Positions 7,021 through 15,025 of a DNA stretch of 64,000 nucleotides are shown here, one piece after another; within the stretch, counting starts at the first letter, position 1; the number at the start of each line of letters is the position of its first letter. The notes beneath the pieces were generated by a model. That model was not told where the DNA came from. It saw only the letters and a list, made by a program, of their open reading frames with translations, and did no database searches. Source of the stretch: Pullichristensenella sp002068815 (lineage in GTDB: Bacteria; Bacillota; Clostridia; Christensenellales; Aristaeellaceae). Where the stretch lies: the NCBI GenBank assembly GCA_040772885.1, contig JAXGXF010000006.1, positions 62,001 to 126,000 of the forward strand, given 5' to 3'. The position numbers were made by a program, and so were the translations under genes.

Positions 7021-7409
7021 GCGATGATGGAAAGAAGTAGCGCGAAGCGCCGGATGCAGAGAGCTCCCGGGCGGTGAAAGGGAGCGGAGGCGGCGCGCGA
7101 ATACATTCCGGAGCGGCCCGGGCGAAGCGGTGAGTAGCCCGGGACGGCCTGCGCCCGTGAGAGCGCCTTGAGAGACCGCCATTTTGCGTGTGAGCGCCCG
7201 AAGGGCCGAGGCCGCGATTTGAAAATCGCCGGCCGAAGCCCACGGGGCAGCGAAGCTGGCACGTGGGGCGTGTGTGAGCGCCCGAAGGGCCGAGGCCGCG
7301 ATTTGAAAATCGCCGGCCGAAGCCCACGGGGCAGCAAAGCTGGCACGTGGGGCGGTAAAGGAAGTGGTACCGCGATACTGTCGCCTTCCCAATCGGAGGG
7401 CGACTTTTT
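7021..7409 (+). promoter_or_regulatory. T-box riboswitch, tyrosine specifier
   Basis: Leader RNA that senses uncharged tRNA-Tyr. Stem I carries a GAAGTAG element at about 7034-7040, AGAGAG at 7058-7063 and the distal GGCGGTGAAAG at about 7070. The context GAA-TAC-ATTCCGGAG puts a TAC (Tyr) specifier at 7102-7104. Stem III is ACCGCC 7175-7180 with GGCGGT 7351-7356. The T-box sequence GTGGTACCGCG is at 7364-7374; its TGGT matches a tRNA ending ACCA, as expected for tRNA-Tyr. The terminator is 7380-7389 with 7395-7404 and five T. The leader is long because two 83-nt repeats occupy the stem III loop. The downstream tyrS gene agrees with the specifier. Confidence 0.93.
7188..7354 (+). repeat. tandem 83-nt repeat (family B) inside T-box stem III
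   Basis: Copies at 7188-7270 and 7272-7354 (period 84) differ at a single base. Each contains two hairpins: GGCCG-CGATTT pairing with AAATCG-CCGGCC, and an imperfect stem between GCCCACGGGGCAGC and GCTGGCACGTGGGGC. The pair exactly fills the space between the two halves of the T-box stem III. The sequence is unrelated by eye to family A, but the design (structured unit, two tandem copies, mRNA leader) is the same. Confidence 0.92.
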
Positions 7410-7428
7410 GTTACGGGAGGGGTAGCGG

Positions 7429-8604
7429 ATGCAGTTCAGCGAGGAAATCATCGCGCGGCACATGCGGCCGATCACGGGCTCGGCGATCCGGGAGATCTTC
7501 AAGCTGCTCGGGAAGCCCGGCATGATCTCGTTTGCGGGGGGGAATCCTTCGAACGCGGCGCTCGAGCCGGAGGTCATCTCGGAGATTGCGCGGGAGGCGC
7601 TCGGGAAATACGGCGCGCAGCTTTTGCAGTACGGCGCGACCGAGGGCTTCGGCCCGTTCCTCGAGAGCGCGCGCGAGTTCCTGAAGGGCGCGGGCGTGTC
7701 GGCCGGGCCGGGCGAGCTTCTGCCGGTGCAGGGCGGTTCGCAGGCGTGGGATTTGCTGCTCAAGGCCGTGATCGAGCCGGGCGACGCGATACTCGCCGAG
7801 AGCCCGACGTTCTTGGGCGCGCTGCAGGCGATGCGCACCTACAACGCTGCGGTCATTCCGATCGCGACCGACGACCGAGGCGCGATCCCGGAGGACGTCG
7901 AGGAGAAGATCAGGAAGCACCGCCCGAAGCTCCTCTACGTGATCCCGACGTTCCAGAACCCGACCGGCGTCACGCTGTCGCTCGATCGCAGGAGCGCGCT
8001 GGCGGAGCTCGCGAACCGCTACGGCGTCGTGCTCGCCGAGGACGACCCGTACCGCGACCTGCGCTTTTCGGGCGAGCCGCTGCCCACGATCAAGTCGTTC
8101 GACGAAAACGGTTGGGTCGTCTACATGTCGAGCTTCTCGAAGTATGTCGCCCCGGGCCTGCGCCTCGGCGCGGTCGTCGCAAACCCGGTGCTCTTGCGCA
8201 AGATGACCATCGGCAAGCAGTCCGCGGACGTGCACTCGCCGCTTCTCATCCAGGCGATCGTCGACGGGTACCTGCGAAAAGGGCTCATGCCCGCGCACCT
8301 CGAGCGCATCTGCGCGGACTACCGGAGGCAGCTCGGCGCGATGCTGAACGGCTTCCGATATTTCCCCGAAGGCACGCGGAACACTTCGCCCGAGGGCGGG
8401 CTGTTCGTCTGGGCGGAGCTCCCGGAGGGCAAAAATGCGCGGGAACTGCTCGAAACCGCGGTCGCGAAAAACGTCGCCTACGTGCCCGGCACGTTCTTCT
8501 ATGTCGAGGGCGGGCACGAAAACACAATGCGGCTGAACTTTTCCAACGCCCCGGTCGAGGACATTGAAAAGGGCATGCGCCTGTTGGGCGAGGCCCTGCG
8601 ATAA
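7429..8604 (+). CDS. PLP-dependent aminotransferase, class I/II (2-aminoadipate/aromatic type)
   Basis: A 391-residue fold-type I aminotransferase of the LysN/MocR-C-terminal group. Visible landmarks: FAGGNPS near residue 36, GSQAWDLLLKAV, the PTFQNPTGVTLS loop, DDPYRDLRF, and the PLP lysine in SSFSKYVAPGLRLG. It lies directly downstream of a tyrosine-type T-box and 12 bp ahead of tyrS, so it is expected to be made when tyrosine is scarce. The simplest reading is transamination of 4-hydroxyphenylpyruvate or another aromatic 2-oxo acid to the amino acid; 2-aminoadipate or branched-chain activity is possible. Start ATG 7429 follows GGGAGGGG. Confidence 0.88.
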   Translation: MQFSEEIIARHMRPITGSAIREIFKLLGKPGMISFAGGNPSNAALEPEVISEIAREALGKYGAQLLQYGATEGFGPFLESAREFLKGAGVSAGPGELLPVQGGSQAWDLLLKAVIEPGDAILAESPTFLGALQAMRTYNAAVIPIATDDRGAIPEDVEEKIRKHRPKLLYVIPTFQNPTGVTLSLDRRSALAELANRYGVVLAEDDPYRDLRFSGEPLPTIKSFDENGWVVYMSSFSKYVAPGLRLGAVVANPVLLRKMTIGKQSADVHSPLLIQAIVDGYLRKGLMPAHLERICADYRRQLGAMLNGFRYFPEGTRNTSPEGGLFVWAELPEGKNARELLETAVAKNVAYVPGTFFYVEGGHENTMRLNFSNAPVEDIEKGMRLLGEALR

Positions 8605-8616
8605 GGAGGAAACACG

Positions 8617-9852
8617 ATGCACCCGCTGGACATCCTGAAGGAGCGCGGCTTTGTCGCGCAGGTCACGTTCGAGGACGACCTCTACAGGGCCTTTGACGAG
8701 GGCATGGTCACGTTCTACACGGGCTTCGACCCGACCGCGGACAGCCTGCACATCGGCCACTACATCCCGATCATCGCGATGGCGCACCTGCAGAGGTCGG
8801 GGCACCGGCCGATCGCGCTGATGGGCGGCGGCACCGGCATGGTCGGCGACCCGTCCGGCAAGAGTGACCTGCGCAAGATGCTGACGACCGAGGACATCGA
8901 CGAAAACGTCGAGAAGATCCGGCGCCAGATGGCGCGCTTCCTCGACTTCGATTCCGGAAAGGAAAACGCCGCGATCGTCGTCAACAACGCGGACTGGCTG
9001 CGCAGGCTCAACTACATCGACTTCCTGCGCGACATCGGTCCGCTGTTCTCGGTCAACCGCATGCTGACCGCCGAGTGCTACCGGCAGCGGATGGAGAAGG
9101 GGCTGACGTTCCTCGAGTTCAACTACATGATCATGCAGAGCTACGACTTCCTCGAGCTCTTCAAGCGCCACAACTGCATCCTGCAGACCGGCGGCGACGA
9201 CCAGTGGTCGAACATCCTCTCCGGCGCGGACCTGATCCGCCGCAAGGAGCAGAGACCCGCGTTCGCGCTGACGTTCAAGCTCTTGCTGACCTCCGACGGC
9301 CGCAAGATGGGCAAGACCGAGAAGGGCGCGCTGTGGCTCGACCCCGAGCGCACGACGCCGTACGAGTTCTACCAGTACTGGCGAAACGTCGACGACCAGG
9401 ACGTCGAGAAGTGCCTCGCGATGCTGACGTTCCTCCCGATGGACGAGGTCCGGCGGCTCGGCGCTCTCAAGGACGCCGGGATCAACGAGGCGAAGCGCGT
9501 GCTCGCGTACGAGGTCACGAAGCTGATCCACGGGGTTGACGAGGCCGAGAAGGCGCGCGAGGCCGCCGAGGCGCTGTTCGCCGGCGGCGCGATGGCGGGG
9601 TCCGTCCCGACGACCGAGATCACCCGCGAGGAGCTCTCGCAGGAGAACCGGCTGATCGCGCTGATCGCGAAATGCGGGCTGTGCAAATCGAACGGCGAGG
9701 CGCGAAAGGCGATCCAGCAGGGCGGCGTGTCGATCGGCGACGAGAAGGTGACCGATGAGAACTTCCGCGTGACGGAGGAGATGCTCAAGGGCGAGGGGAT
9801 CGTCGTCCGCAAGGGCAAGAAGACGTACCACCGCTTTGTGCTGAAGGACTGA
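8617..9852 (+). CDS. tyrS: tyrosyl-tRNA synthetase
   Basis: A 411-residue class I aminoacyl-tRNA synthetase that charges tRNA-Tyr. The ATP-binding HIGH signature is SLHIGHYIP near residue 45, the second signature KMGKTEKGA (KMSKS-like) is near 232, and GGDDQWSNILSG is typical for TyrRS. The C-terminal region from about 345 is an S4 RNA-binding domain (CKSNGEARKAIQQGGVSIGDEKV). RBS AAGGAGG lies 7 nt before ATG 8617. The tyrosine-type T-box about 1.2 kb upstream controls it together with the aminotransferase, and an intrinsic terminator follows at 9861. Confidence 0.97.
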   Translation: MHPLDILKERGFVAQVTFEDDLYRAFDEGMVTFYTGFDPTADSLHIGHYIPIIAMAHLQRSGHRPIALMGGGTGMVGDPSGKSDLRKMLTTEDIDENVEKIRRQMARFLDFDSGKENAAIVVNNADWLRRLNYIDFLRDIGPLFSVNRMLTAECYRQRMEKGLTFLEFNYMIMQSYDFLELFKRHNCILQTGGDDQWSNILSGADLIRRKEQRPAFALTFKLLLTSDGRKMGKTEKGALWLDPERTTPYEFYQYWRNVDDQDVEKCLAMLTFLPMDEVRRLGALKDAGINEAKRVLAYEVTKLIHGVDEAEKAREAAEALFAGGAMAGSVPTTEITREELSQENRLIALIAKCGLCKSNGEARKAIQQGGVSIGDEKVTDENFRVTEEMLKGEGIVVRKGKKTYHRFVLKD

Positions 9853-9860
9853 ACCAATTG

Positions 9861-9892
9861 CGGCCGCGTCTGCCCGGGCGCGGCCGTTTTTT
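9861..9892 (+). terminator. intrinsic terminator after tyrS
   Basis: CGGCCGCG (9861-9868) pairs with CGCGGCCG (9879-9886), followed by six T. Confidence 0.85.
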
Positions 9893-9905
9893 GACGGAGG
9901 GGGAA

Positions 9906-10547
9906 ATGAGGCCCTACAGGACGCTCTTGCAATCGGCGGCCGCGGAGTTCGTCGTCAACAAGTCCCGCTTCATCGGCTCCGGCGCGCCCGCCGGGACCGA
10001 GGAAGCCGCGCTTGCGCTCCTGTCCGAAATCCGACAGTCGCACAAGGACGCGAATCACAACTGCTACGCGTACATCGTCGGCGCGAATATGGGCGTCATG
10101 CGCTATTCCGACGACGGCGAACCCGGCGGCACCGCGGGGCTCCCGATCATCGAGCACATGAAGTCGCGCGGCATCACGAACTGCCTGGTCGTCGTCACGC
10201 GCTACTTCGGCGGCGTGCTGCTCGGCGCCGGCGGGCTCGCGCGCGCGTACGCGCAGGGCGCGAAGCTCGCGGTCGACGCGTGCGGCGTCGGCACGATGCA
10301 CCCGACCGCCAGGCTGCTGGTCGACGTCCCGTACCCGCTCCTGAACCGCGTGGACTTCTTTTTGAAATCGGCGCCGGTCCTCGTCGAGGACCGGAGTTTC
10401 GCCGAGCAGGTGACGCTGTCGCTCATCGTCCGGACGGCGGACGAGGAAAAACTGACCGGGAAACTCGTCGATCTCTCCGAGGGGATTCTGGCGCCGGTGC
10501 GCTTTGAGGAATTCTATCACGCGTGGAAAGAGGAGGAATCGGGATGA
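9906..10547 (+). CDS. yigZ: YigZ/IMPACT family protein
   Basis: A 213-residue protein of the conserved UPF0029/IMPACT family. The N-terminal domain has the hallmark run HNCYAYIVGANMGVMRYSDDGEP-GGTAG, followed by the RYFGGVLLGAGGLARAY segment; the C-terminal third is the usual ferredoxin-like DUF1949 domain. Bacterial members are linked to translation or ribosome quality control by structure only; the biochemical role is unsettled. I choose ATG 9906 after GGAGGGGGAAA; the in-frame ATG further up lies in the tyrS terminator. The stop codon overlaps the next start (ATGA). Confidence 0.9.
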   Translation: MRPYRTLLQSAAAEFVVNKSRFIGSGAPAGTEEAALALLSEIRQSHKDANHNCYAYIVGANMGVMRYSDDGEPGGTAGLPIIEHMKSRGITNCLVVVTRYFGGVLLGAGGLARAYAQGAKLAVDACGVGTMHPTARLLVDVPYPLLNRVDFFLKSAPVLVEDRSFAEQVTLSLIVRTADEEKLTGKLVDLSEGILAPVRFEEFYHAWKEEESG

Positions 10548-11299
10548 ACGCGCTGTTCTCATTTTTCGTGGCGGCGACGCTGGTGTTTTCCTATGGGTCG
10601 ATCGAGCAGGCGCCCCGGGACGCGTTCTTCGCGACGCCCGAGGCCGCGGTCGAGGCGTTCGCCGAGTGCGTCGCGGACGCGGACTTCGAGGGCGCGCTCG
10701 GCTGCATGAGCGCCTCGGTCGGCGCGGAGGCGTACGACATGGCCGAGATGATGGAATGGATACAGGGGTACGTGATCACCCTGGACATGCCGCTTCCCTC
10801 GGACTACGCGGCGTACGACGGGCTGAACGAGGCGCTCGCGCTGCGCGGGGACGCCGAGGGGATCGCGGCCTTCATCAGCTCGCTGCTGATCCGCCCCGGC
10901 TTCCCGGATGTGGCGATGCACGACCTGCGGGATGGGGCGCTGGAGATCGAGGACGGAGAAGCGATGCCGGTCGATGAGCTGATCGCGCGGTACGATCCCT
11001 CGCGGCTCGCCGGGCTCGAGCTCAAGGGCATCTACCGGTACGAACCGGAGGACGCGGCTCCGGACTACGCGCGCTTTTACGCGATCTATGGCCCCGAGGA
11101 GGTCTGGGAGGGCCTGTGCGTCTACGAATTCGAGGGGAGCGAGTATGTGCACGCGTACATCGCCTTCCGCTACCCCGAGGGCTGGAGGATATTCGACTTC
11201 GGCTCGACGCTCCTGCGCGCGCCGCTCTTCGGCGCCGCCGTGCCGCTCGGGGAGTTCCAGTACGACCTCTCCGGCCCCGACTTTGTCCGCGTGCAATGA
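10544..11299 (+). CDS. uncharacterised secreted protein (tandem paralogue 1)
   Basis: A 251-residue protein of no family I recognise. It begins with a short hydrophobic segment (NALFSFFVAATLVFS) that can serve as a signal peptide, followed by FFATPEAAVEAFAECVADADFEGALGCM, a helical start shared with the next gene. The remainder is acidic and looks like an alpha+beta domain ending in a strand-rich part (GWRIFDFGSTLL). ATG 10544 follows GAGGAGG and overlaps the yigZ stop by four bases, so translation is coupled. It probably acts outside the membrane, but no catalytic motif is visible. Confidence 0.72.
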   Translation: MNALFSFFVAATLVFSYGSIEQAPRDAFFATPEAAVEAFAECVADADFEGALGCMSASVGAEAYDMAEMMEWIQGYVITLDMPLPSDYAAYDGLNEALALRGDAEGIAAFISSLLIRPGFPDVAMHDLRDGALEIEDGEAMPVDELIARYDPSRLAGLELKGIYRYEPEDAAPDYARFYAIYGPEEVWEGLCVYEFEGSEYVHAYIAFRYPEGWRIFDFGSTLLRAPLFGAAVPLGEFQYDLSGPDFVRVQ

Positions 11300-11355
11300 C
11301 CCTGCCCCGGTTTGCGACTGCCATGGGAGTCCATGTCGAAAGAGGAGGAATCGGA

Positions 11356-12132
11356 ATGAAGAGGCTGTTTTCGGTGCTTGTGGCGGCGGCGCTTTTGATG
11401 TCCTTCGCGCTCGCGGAGGGCGATCCGTTCTTTGCAACGCCCGAGGAGGCGATCGTCGCGTTCGCGGACTGCGTGGGGAACCTGGACTTTTCCGGCGCGC
11501 TCGACTGCATGGACGCGCAGGTGAAGGCGGAGAACTACGACATGGCGCTCAATGTGGCCCGGCTCGGCGCGATCGTGCCCGCGACGCTGACGCTGCCCTC
11601 GCAGTACGGGGCGTATGTGTCGCTGAACGCGGAGCTCTTCCGCAACGGCCACGCGCGCAACCTCTACTTTGCGATCACGTCGCTCTTGATCGGCCCGGAG
11701 TTCCAGACCGGGCAGGTGATACAGGTCGACCGCGAGAAGTCCGAGGTGGCGATCTCCCCGACGGAGACCGTCGCGCTCGACGAGCTCGTCGCGCGCTACG
11801 ACCCCGAGGGGCTTCGGGGCCTCGCCGTCCGGGAGATCTACCGGTACGACAAATTCCGGCAGAACGAGAAGCACCAGAGCAATATTCAGAGGCAGGGGCT
11901 GGACTACGGCTTCGACGCGGTCGAGGACTACCTCGTGCTCTACGACCTGCAGGGCGACACCTGCGCGGGCACGATGATGGTCGCGCACTACGAGCAGGGC
12001 TGGAAGATCACCTCGCTCAATTCGGCCGTGATGGGCGCGTCGCCCTTCACGCCGATCGCGCGGGTCCCGGACGGGGCGGCGGCCGCAAAGGGCCTGGGGC
12101 TCGATCCGTCGGAGTTCACGAAGGTCAGGTAA
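11356..12132 (+). CDS. uncharacterised secreted protein (tandem paralogue 2)
   Basis: A 258-residue paralogue of the preceding gene, with a clear signal peptide (KRLFSVLVAAALLMSFALA, cleavage near residue 21). Shared features are FFATPEEAIVAFADCVGNLDFSGALDCMDA, the YDMA stretch, ITSLLIGPEF (ISSLLIRPGF in paralogue 1), VALDELVARYDPEGLRGL, and a GWKITSL C-terminal strand. RBS AGAGGAGGAATCGGA is nearly identical to that of paralogue 1, as expected from a gene duplication. Two cysteines at equivalent positions (ADCVG and LDCMD) are kept in both. Function unknown. Confidence 0.72.
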   Translation: MKRLFSVLVAAALLMSFALAEGDPFFATPEEAIVAFADCVGNLDFSGALDCMDAQVKAENYDMALNVARLGAIVPATLTLPSQYGAYVSLNAELFRNGHARNLYFAITSLLIGPEFQTGQVIQVDREKSEVAISPTETVALDELVARYDPEGLRGLAVREIYRYDKFRQNEKHQSNIQRQGLDYGFDAVEDYLVLYDLQGDTCAGTMMVAHYEQGWKITSLNSAVMGASPFTPIARVPDGAAAAKGLGLDPSEFTKVR

Positions 12133-12148
12133 AATAACCTTGTCCCGG

Positions 12149-12177
12149 TTGCAACCGCTGTCGAATCGGCGTATAAT
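12149..12177 (+). promoter_or_regulatory. ilvE promoter
   Basis: TTGCAA at 12149-12154, 17-bp spacer, TATAAT at 12172-12177, about 25 bp before the ilvE ribosome site. Confidence 0.7.
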
Positions 12178-12207
12178 ACATAAAATTCGACGTGTGGAGG
12201 AATTATT

Positions 12208-13278
12208 ATGCAGGACATACGCTTCGTGCCGGCGACTTCCTTCAAGAAAAAGCCCGAGGACCCGGCGAAGATGGGCTTCGGCAAGCTCTTCACCGACTAC
12301 ATGTTCGTCATGGACTACGAGACCGGCAAGGGCTGGCACGATGCGCGCATCGAGCCGTACCAGAACTTCCAGATGGACCCGGCGACCGCGGTGCTCCACT
12401 ACGGGCAGGCGATCTTCGAGGGCCTGAAGGCGTACAGGCGGGACGACGGCGGCATACAGCTGTTCCGCCCGCAGGCGAACTTCGCCCGGATGAACCGCTC
12501 GGCGGAGCGCATGGCGATCCCGAAGTTCGACGAGGAGGTCGCGCTCAAGGGGCTCTTGAAGCTCGTCGAGATCGAGAAGGACTGGGTGCCGGCCGGAAAG
12601 GGCACCTCGCTCTACATCCGCCCGACGATCATCGCGACGGACCCGTTCCTGGGCGTGCACGCGTCGCACACCTACAGGTTCTTCATCATCGTGTCGCCGT
12701 CCGGGGCGTATTATACGAGCGGGCTCGCGCCGGTGAACATCTACGTCGAGGACAACTACGTGCGCGCGGTGCGCGGCGGCGTGGGCTTTGCGAAGGCCGC
12801 GGGCAACTACGCGGCGTCGCTGCGCGCGGCGGAGATCGCGGCGGAGAAGGGCTACACGCAGGTATTGTGGCTCGACGGCGTCGAGCAGAAGTATGTCGAG
12901 GAAGTCGGCGCGATGAACATGATGTTCGTCATCGACGGCAAGGTCGTGACGCCGATGCTGAACGGCTCGATCCTCCCCGGCATCACGCGCGACTCGATCC
13001 TGACGCTTTCGAGGCACCTCGGCTACGAGGCCGAGGAGAGGCGGCTCTCGATCGAGGAGGTTTTCGCCGCCGCGCGCGCGGGCAAGCTCGACGAGGCGTT
13101 CGGAACCGGCACCGCCGCGGTCGTGTCGCCGGTCGGCAAGCTCTGCTGGAAGGGCGAGTGCGTCGGGATCAGCGGCGGCAAGATCGGCCCGATCACGCAG
13201 AAGCTGTACGACACGCTGACCGGCATGCAGTACGGCGACCTCCCGGACGAGTTCGGCTGGATCGTGCGCATTGACTGA
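12208..13278 (+). CDS. ilvE: branched-chain amino acid aminotransferase
   Basis: A 356-residue fold-type IV PLP enzyme that interconverts leucine, isoleucine and valine with their 2-oxo acids. Signature segments: VLHYGQAIFEGLKAYRR, the PLP-lysine region GGVGFAKAAGNYAAS, WLDGVEQKYVEEVGAMN, and NGSILPGITRDSIL; the length is that of the long (type II) IlvE group. RBS GGAGG precedes ATG 12208. It has its own promoter at 12149 and no branched-chain biosynthesis genes beside it, so it is likely expressed independently. No leader peptide or T-box is visible in the short 5' region. Confidence 0.95.
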   Translation: MQDIRFVPATSFKKKPEDPAKMGFGKLFTDYMFVMDYETGKGWHDARIEPYQNFQMDPATAVLHYGQAIFEGLKAYRRDDGGIQLFRPQANFARMNRSAERMAIPKFDEEVALKGLLKLVEIEKDWVPAGKGTSLYIRPTIIATDPFLGVHASHTYRFFIIVSPSGAYYTSGLAPVNIYVEDNYVRAVRGGVGFAKAAGNYAASLRAAEIAAEKGYTQVLWLDGVEQKYVEEVGAMNMMFVIDGKVVTPMLNGSILPGITRDSILTLSRHLGYEAEERRLSIEEVFAAARAGKLDEAFGTGTAAVVSPVGKLCWKGECVGISGGKIGPITQKLYDTLTGMQYGDLPDEFGWIVRID

Positions 13279-13353
13279 ATTTTAAGGGCTGCTTTCCGGC
13301 CGCGTGACGTGACAGGCGCCATGCGGCCGTACCTGTGCATGGGAGGGTGCAAA

Positions 13354-14220
13354 TTGATCGACCACCGCATTCCCGAAGGGGTTCCGCCGATGCCCGTTAG
13401 GCGCTACATCCGCCGCGCGTGGCCGTTGCTTTCCGAGCGCGCGCTCGCGGAGGCGTTTCGGCGGCGGGACGTGAAGCTGAACGGCGCGCGATGCGCGGCC
13501 GGCGAACTCGCGCGCGGCGGCGACCGGCTGCAGGTGTACGTCGCGGCAGAATTCCCGCTCGACGCGCTGTTCGACGACGGGAAGCTGCTCGCGTGCGCAA
13601 AGCCCGCCGGCCTGCCGGTCGACCTCGACCGCGACGGCGTCGGCGCGGACACGCTGCTCATGCGGCTGCGCGCGCGCAATCCGGGCGCCGAGCTTTTGCA
13701 CAGGCTCGACGCGCAGACCGGCGGCGTTTTGCTCGCGGCGCTGAACGCGGACGTGCTCGAGCGCGGGCTGCTCGCGTTCAAGGAGCACGCGCTCCGAAAG
13801 ACCTACCGCGCCGTCGCGCTCGGCGGGTTCGAGCGCGCGGAGGGCGAGCTTCGGGACTACCTCGTCAAGGACGCGAGCAGCGCGACCGTGCGCGTTTTGC
13901 AGCGCCCGGAGCCCGGCGCGAAGCCGATCGTCACGCGCTACCGCGTGCTCTCGGACCTCGGCGGCGGGCGCACCCTCGTCGAGCTCGAGCCGGTCACCGG
14001 CCGCACGCACCAGCTCCGCGCGCACATGGCCTTCTTCGGCCACCCGCTGCTCGGCGACGACAAGTACGGCGACCGCGGCGCGAAGGCGCGCGGGTTATGC
14101 CTCTGGTGCCGCGAGATCGAAGTCCTCGAGGGGCCGCTCTCGGAATACGCGGGCCGGAAATTCACGGCGCCGGAGCCGGATTGGAGGGGAGAAGTTGGAC
14201 GTTCGCCTGATCGCCTTTGA
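13354..14220 (+). CDS. RluA-family RNA pseudouridine synthase
   Basis: A 288-residue protein that converts specific uridines in rRNA or tRNA to pseudouridine. An N-terminal S4-like domain (LLSERALAEAFRRRDVKLNG) is followed by the catalytic domain with ACAKPAGLPV, the aspartate motif LLHRLDAQTGGVLL, LRKTYRAVALG, and GRTHQLRAHMAFFGHPLLGD. I start at TTG 13354, six bases after GGAGGG; upstream in-frame ATGs (13309, 13321) add a non-homologous leader. The gene ends 26 nt inside the next gene. The exact target (RluC, RluD or a tRNA site) cannot be told from the sequence. Confidence 0.9.
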   Translation: MIDHRIPEGVPPMPVRRYIRRAWPLLSERALAEAFRRRDVKLNGARCAAGELARGGDRLQVYVAAEFPLDALFDDGKLLACAKPAGLPVDLDRDGVGADTLLMRLRARNPGAELLHRLDAQTGGVLLAALNADVLERGLLAFKEHALRKTYRAVALGGFERAEGELRDYLVKDASSATVRVLQRPEPGAKPIVTRYRVLSDLGGGRTLVELEPVTGRTHQLRAHMAFFGHPLLGDDKYGDRGAKARGLCLWCREIEVLEGPLSEYAGRKFTAPEPDWRGEVGRSPDRL

Positions 14221-15025
14221 CATAGACGACACGCTGCTCGGGTCGGACGGCATGTTTCCCGAGATCAACGTCCGGGCGCTCCGCGCGTGCGCGGCGCGCG
14301 GCATACGGCTCGCGCTCAACAGCGGCCGCAGCTTCGAGATGCTGCGCGAGTTCGCCGTGCAATTGGGCGTAAATCCATCCATCCTGTCCGTCAACGGCGC
14401 GCGCGTCGACGAGGGGCCGGACGGTCCGACGCTCCTCGAGCGCACCTACGACGACTTTCACACGCATGCCGTCCACGAGGCGATGCGCGACTCGGGGCTC
14501 TACTACACCGTCTACACGCGCGGCCATACCTACATGGGAAACAGCGCCGAGCGGCTGCGCTACAGCCGCTTTTCGCATCACTTCGCGCACACGGCCCGCA
14601 GCGGCGATTACGCCTACGAGATGGTCGACGACGAAGCGCGGCTCGTCTCCGAGGGCCTCAAGAACCCCTACAAGTTCGTCGCGCTCGGCGAGAGCCGCGA
14701 CCCGCGCTTTGCCGGGCTGCTCGGGAGGATCGCGCCGCTTTCCATGTCGATCTCGAGCTCGCGCGACGACAACGTCGAGGTCATGATGCCGGGCGTCGAC
14801 AAGGGTTCGGCGCTGAAGTTCCTGGCCGACCGGCTGGGCATCCCGCGCTCGAAGGTCATGGCGTTCGGCGACAACACGAACGACCTCCCGATGCTTAACT
14901 TCGCGGGCGTGTCCGTCGCGATGGAGAACGGCGAACCGGAGGTCCGAAGCGCCGCGAAGTGGATCGCCCCGCATCACGCCATGGGCGGCGTCGGGAAACT
15001 GCTGTACGAGAGGGTGCTTACGTGA
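14195..15025 (+). CDS. Cof-type HAD-IIB hydrolase
   Basis: A 276-residue phosphatase of the HAD superfamily, Cof subfamily, which dephosphorylates sugar phosphates and similar small metabolites. Motif I is LIAFDIDDTLLGSDG with the nucleophile aspartate near residue 8; motif II is ALNSGR; motif III lysine lies in VDKGSALKFL; motif IV is AFGDNTNDLPMLNFAGVSVAM. TTG 14195 is the start, preceded by GGAGGGGAGAAG. It overlaps the pseudouridine synthase by 26 nt and trmL by four, so the three are co-translated. The substrate is unknown. Confidence 0.9.
   Translation: MDVRLIAFDIDDTLLGSDGMFPEINVRALRACAARGIRLALNSGRSFEMLREFAVQLGVNPSILSVNGARVDEGPDGPTLLERTYDDFHTHAVHEAMRDSGLYYTVYTRGHTYMGNSAERLRYSRFSHHFAHTARSGDYAYEMVDDEARLVSEGLKNPYKFVALGESRDPRFAGLLGRIAPLSMSISSSRDDNVEVMMPGVDKGSALKFLADRLGIPRSKVMAFGDNTNDLPMLNFAGVSVAMENGEPEVRSAAKWIAPHHAMGGVGKLLYERVLT

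Noticed and set aside
13297..13327. Terminator after ilvE
   Set aside because: CGGCCGC and GCGGCCG can pair, but there is no T-run and the ribosome site of the next gene follows at once.
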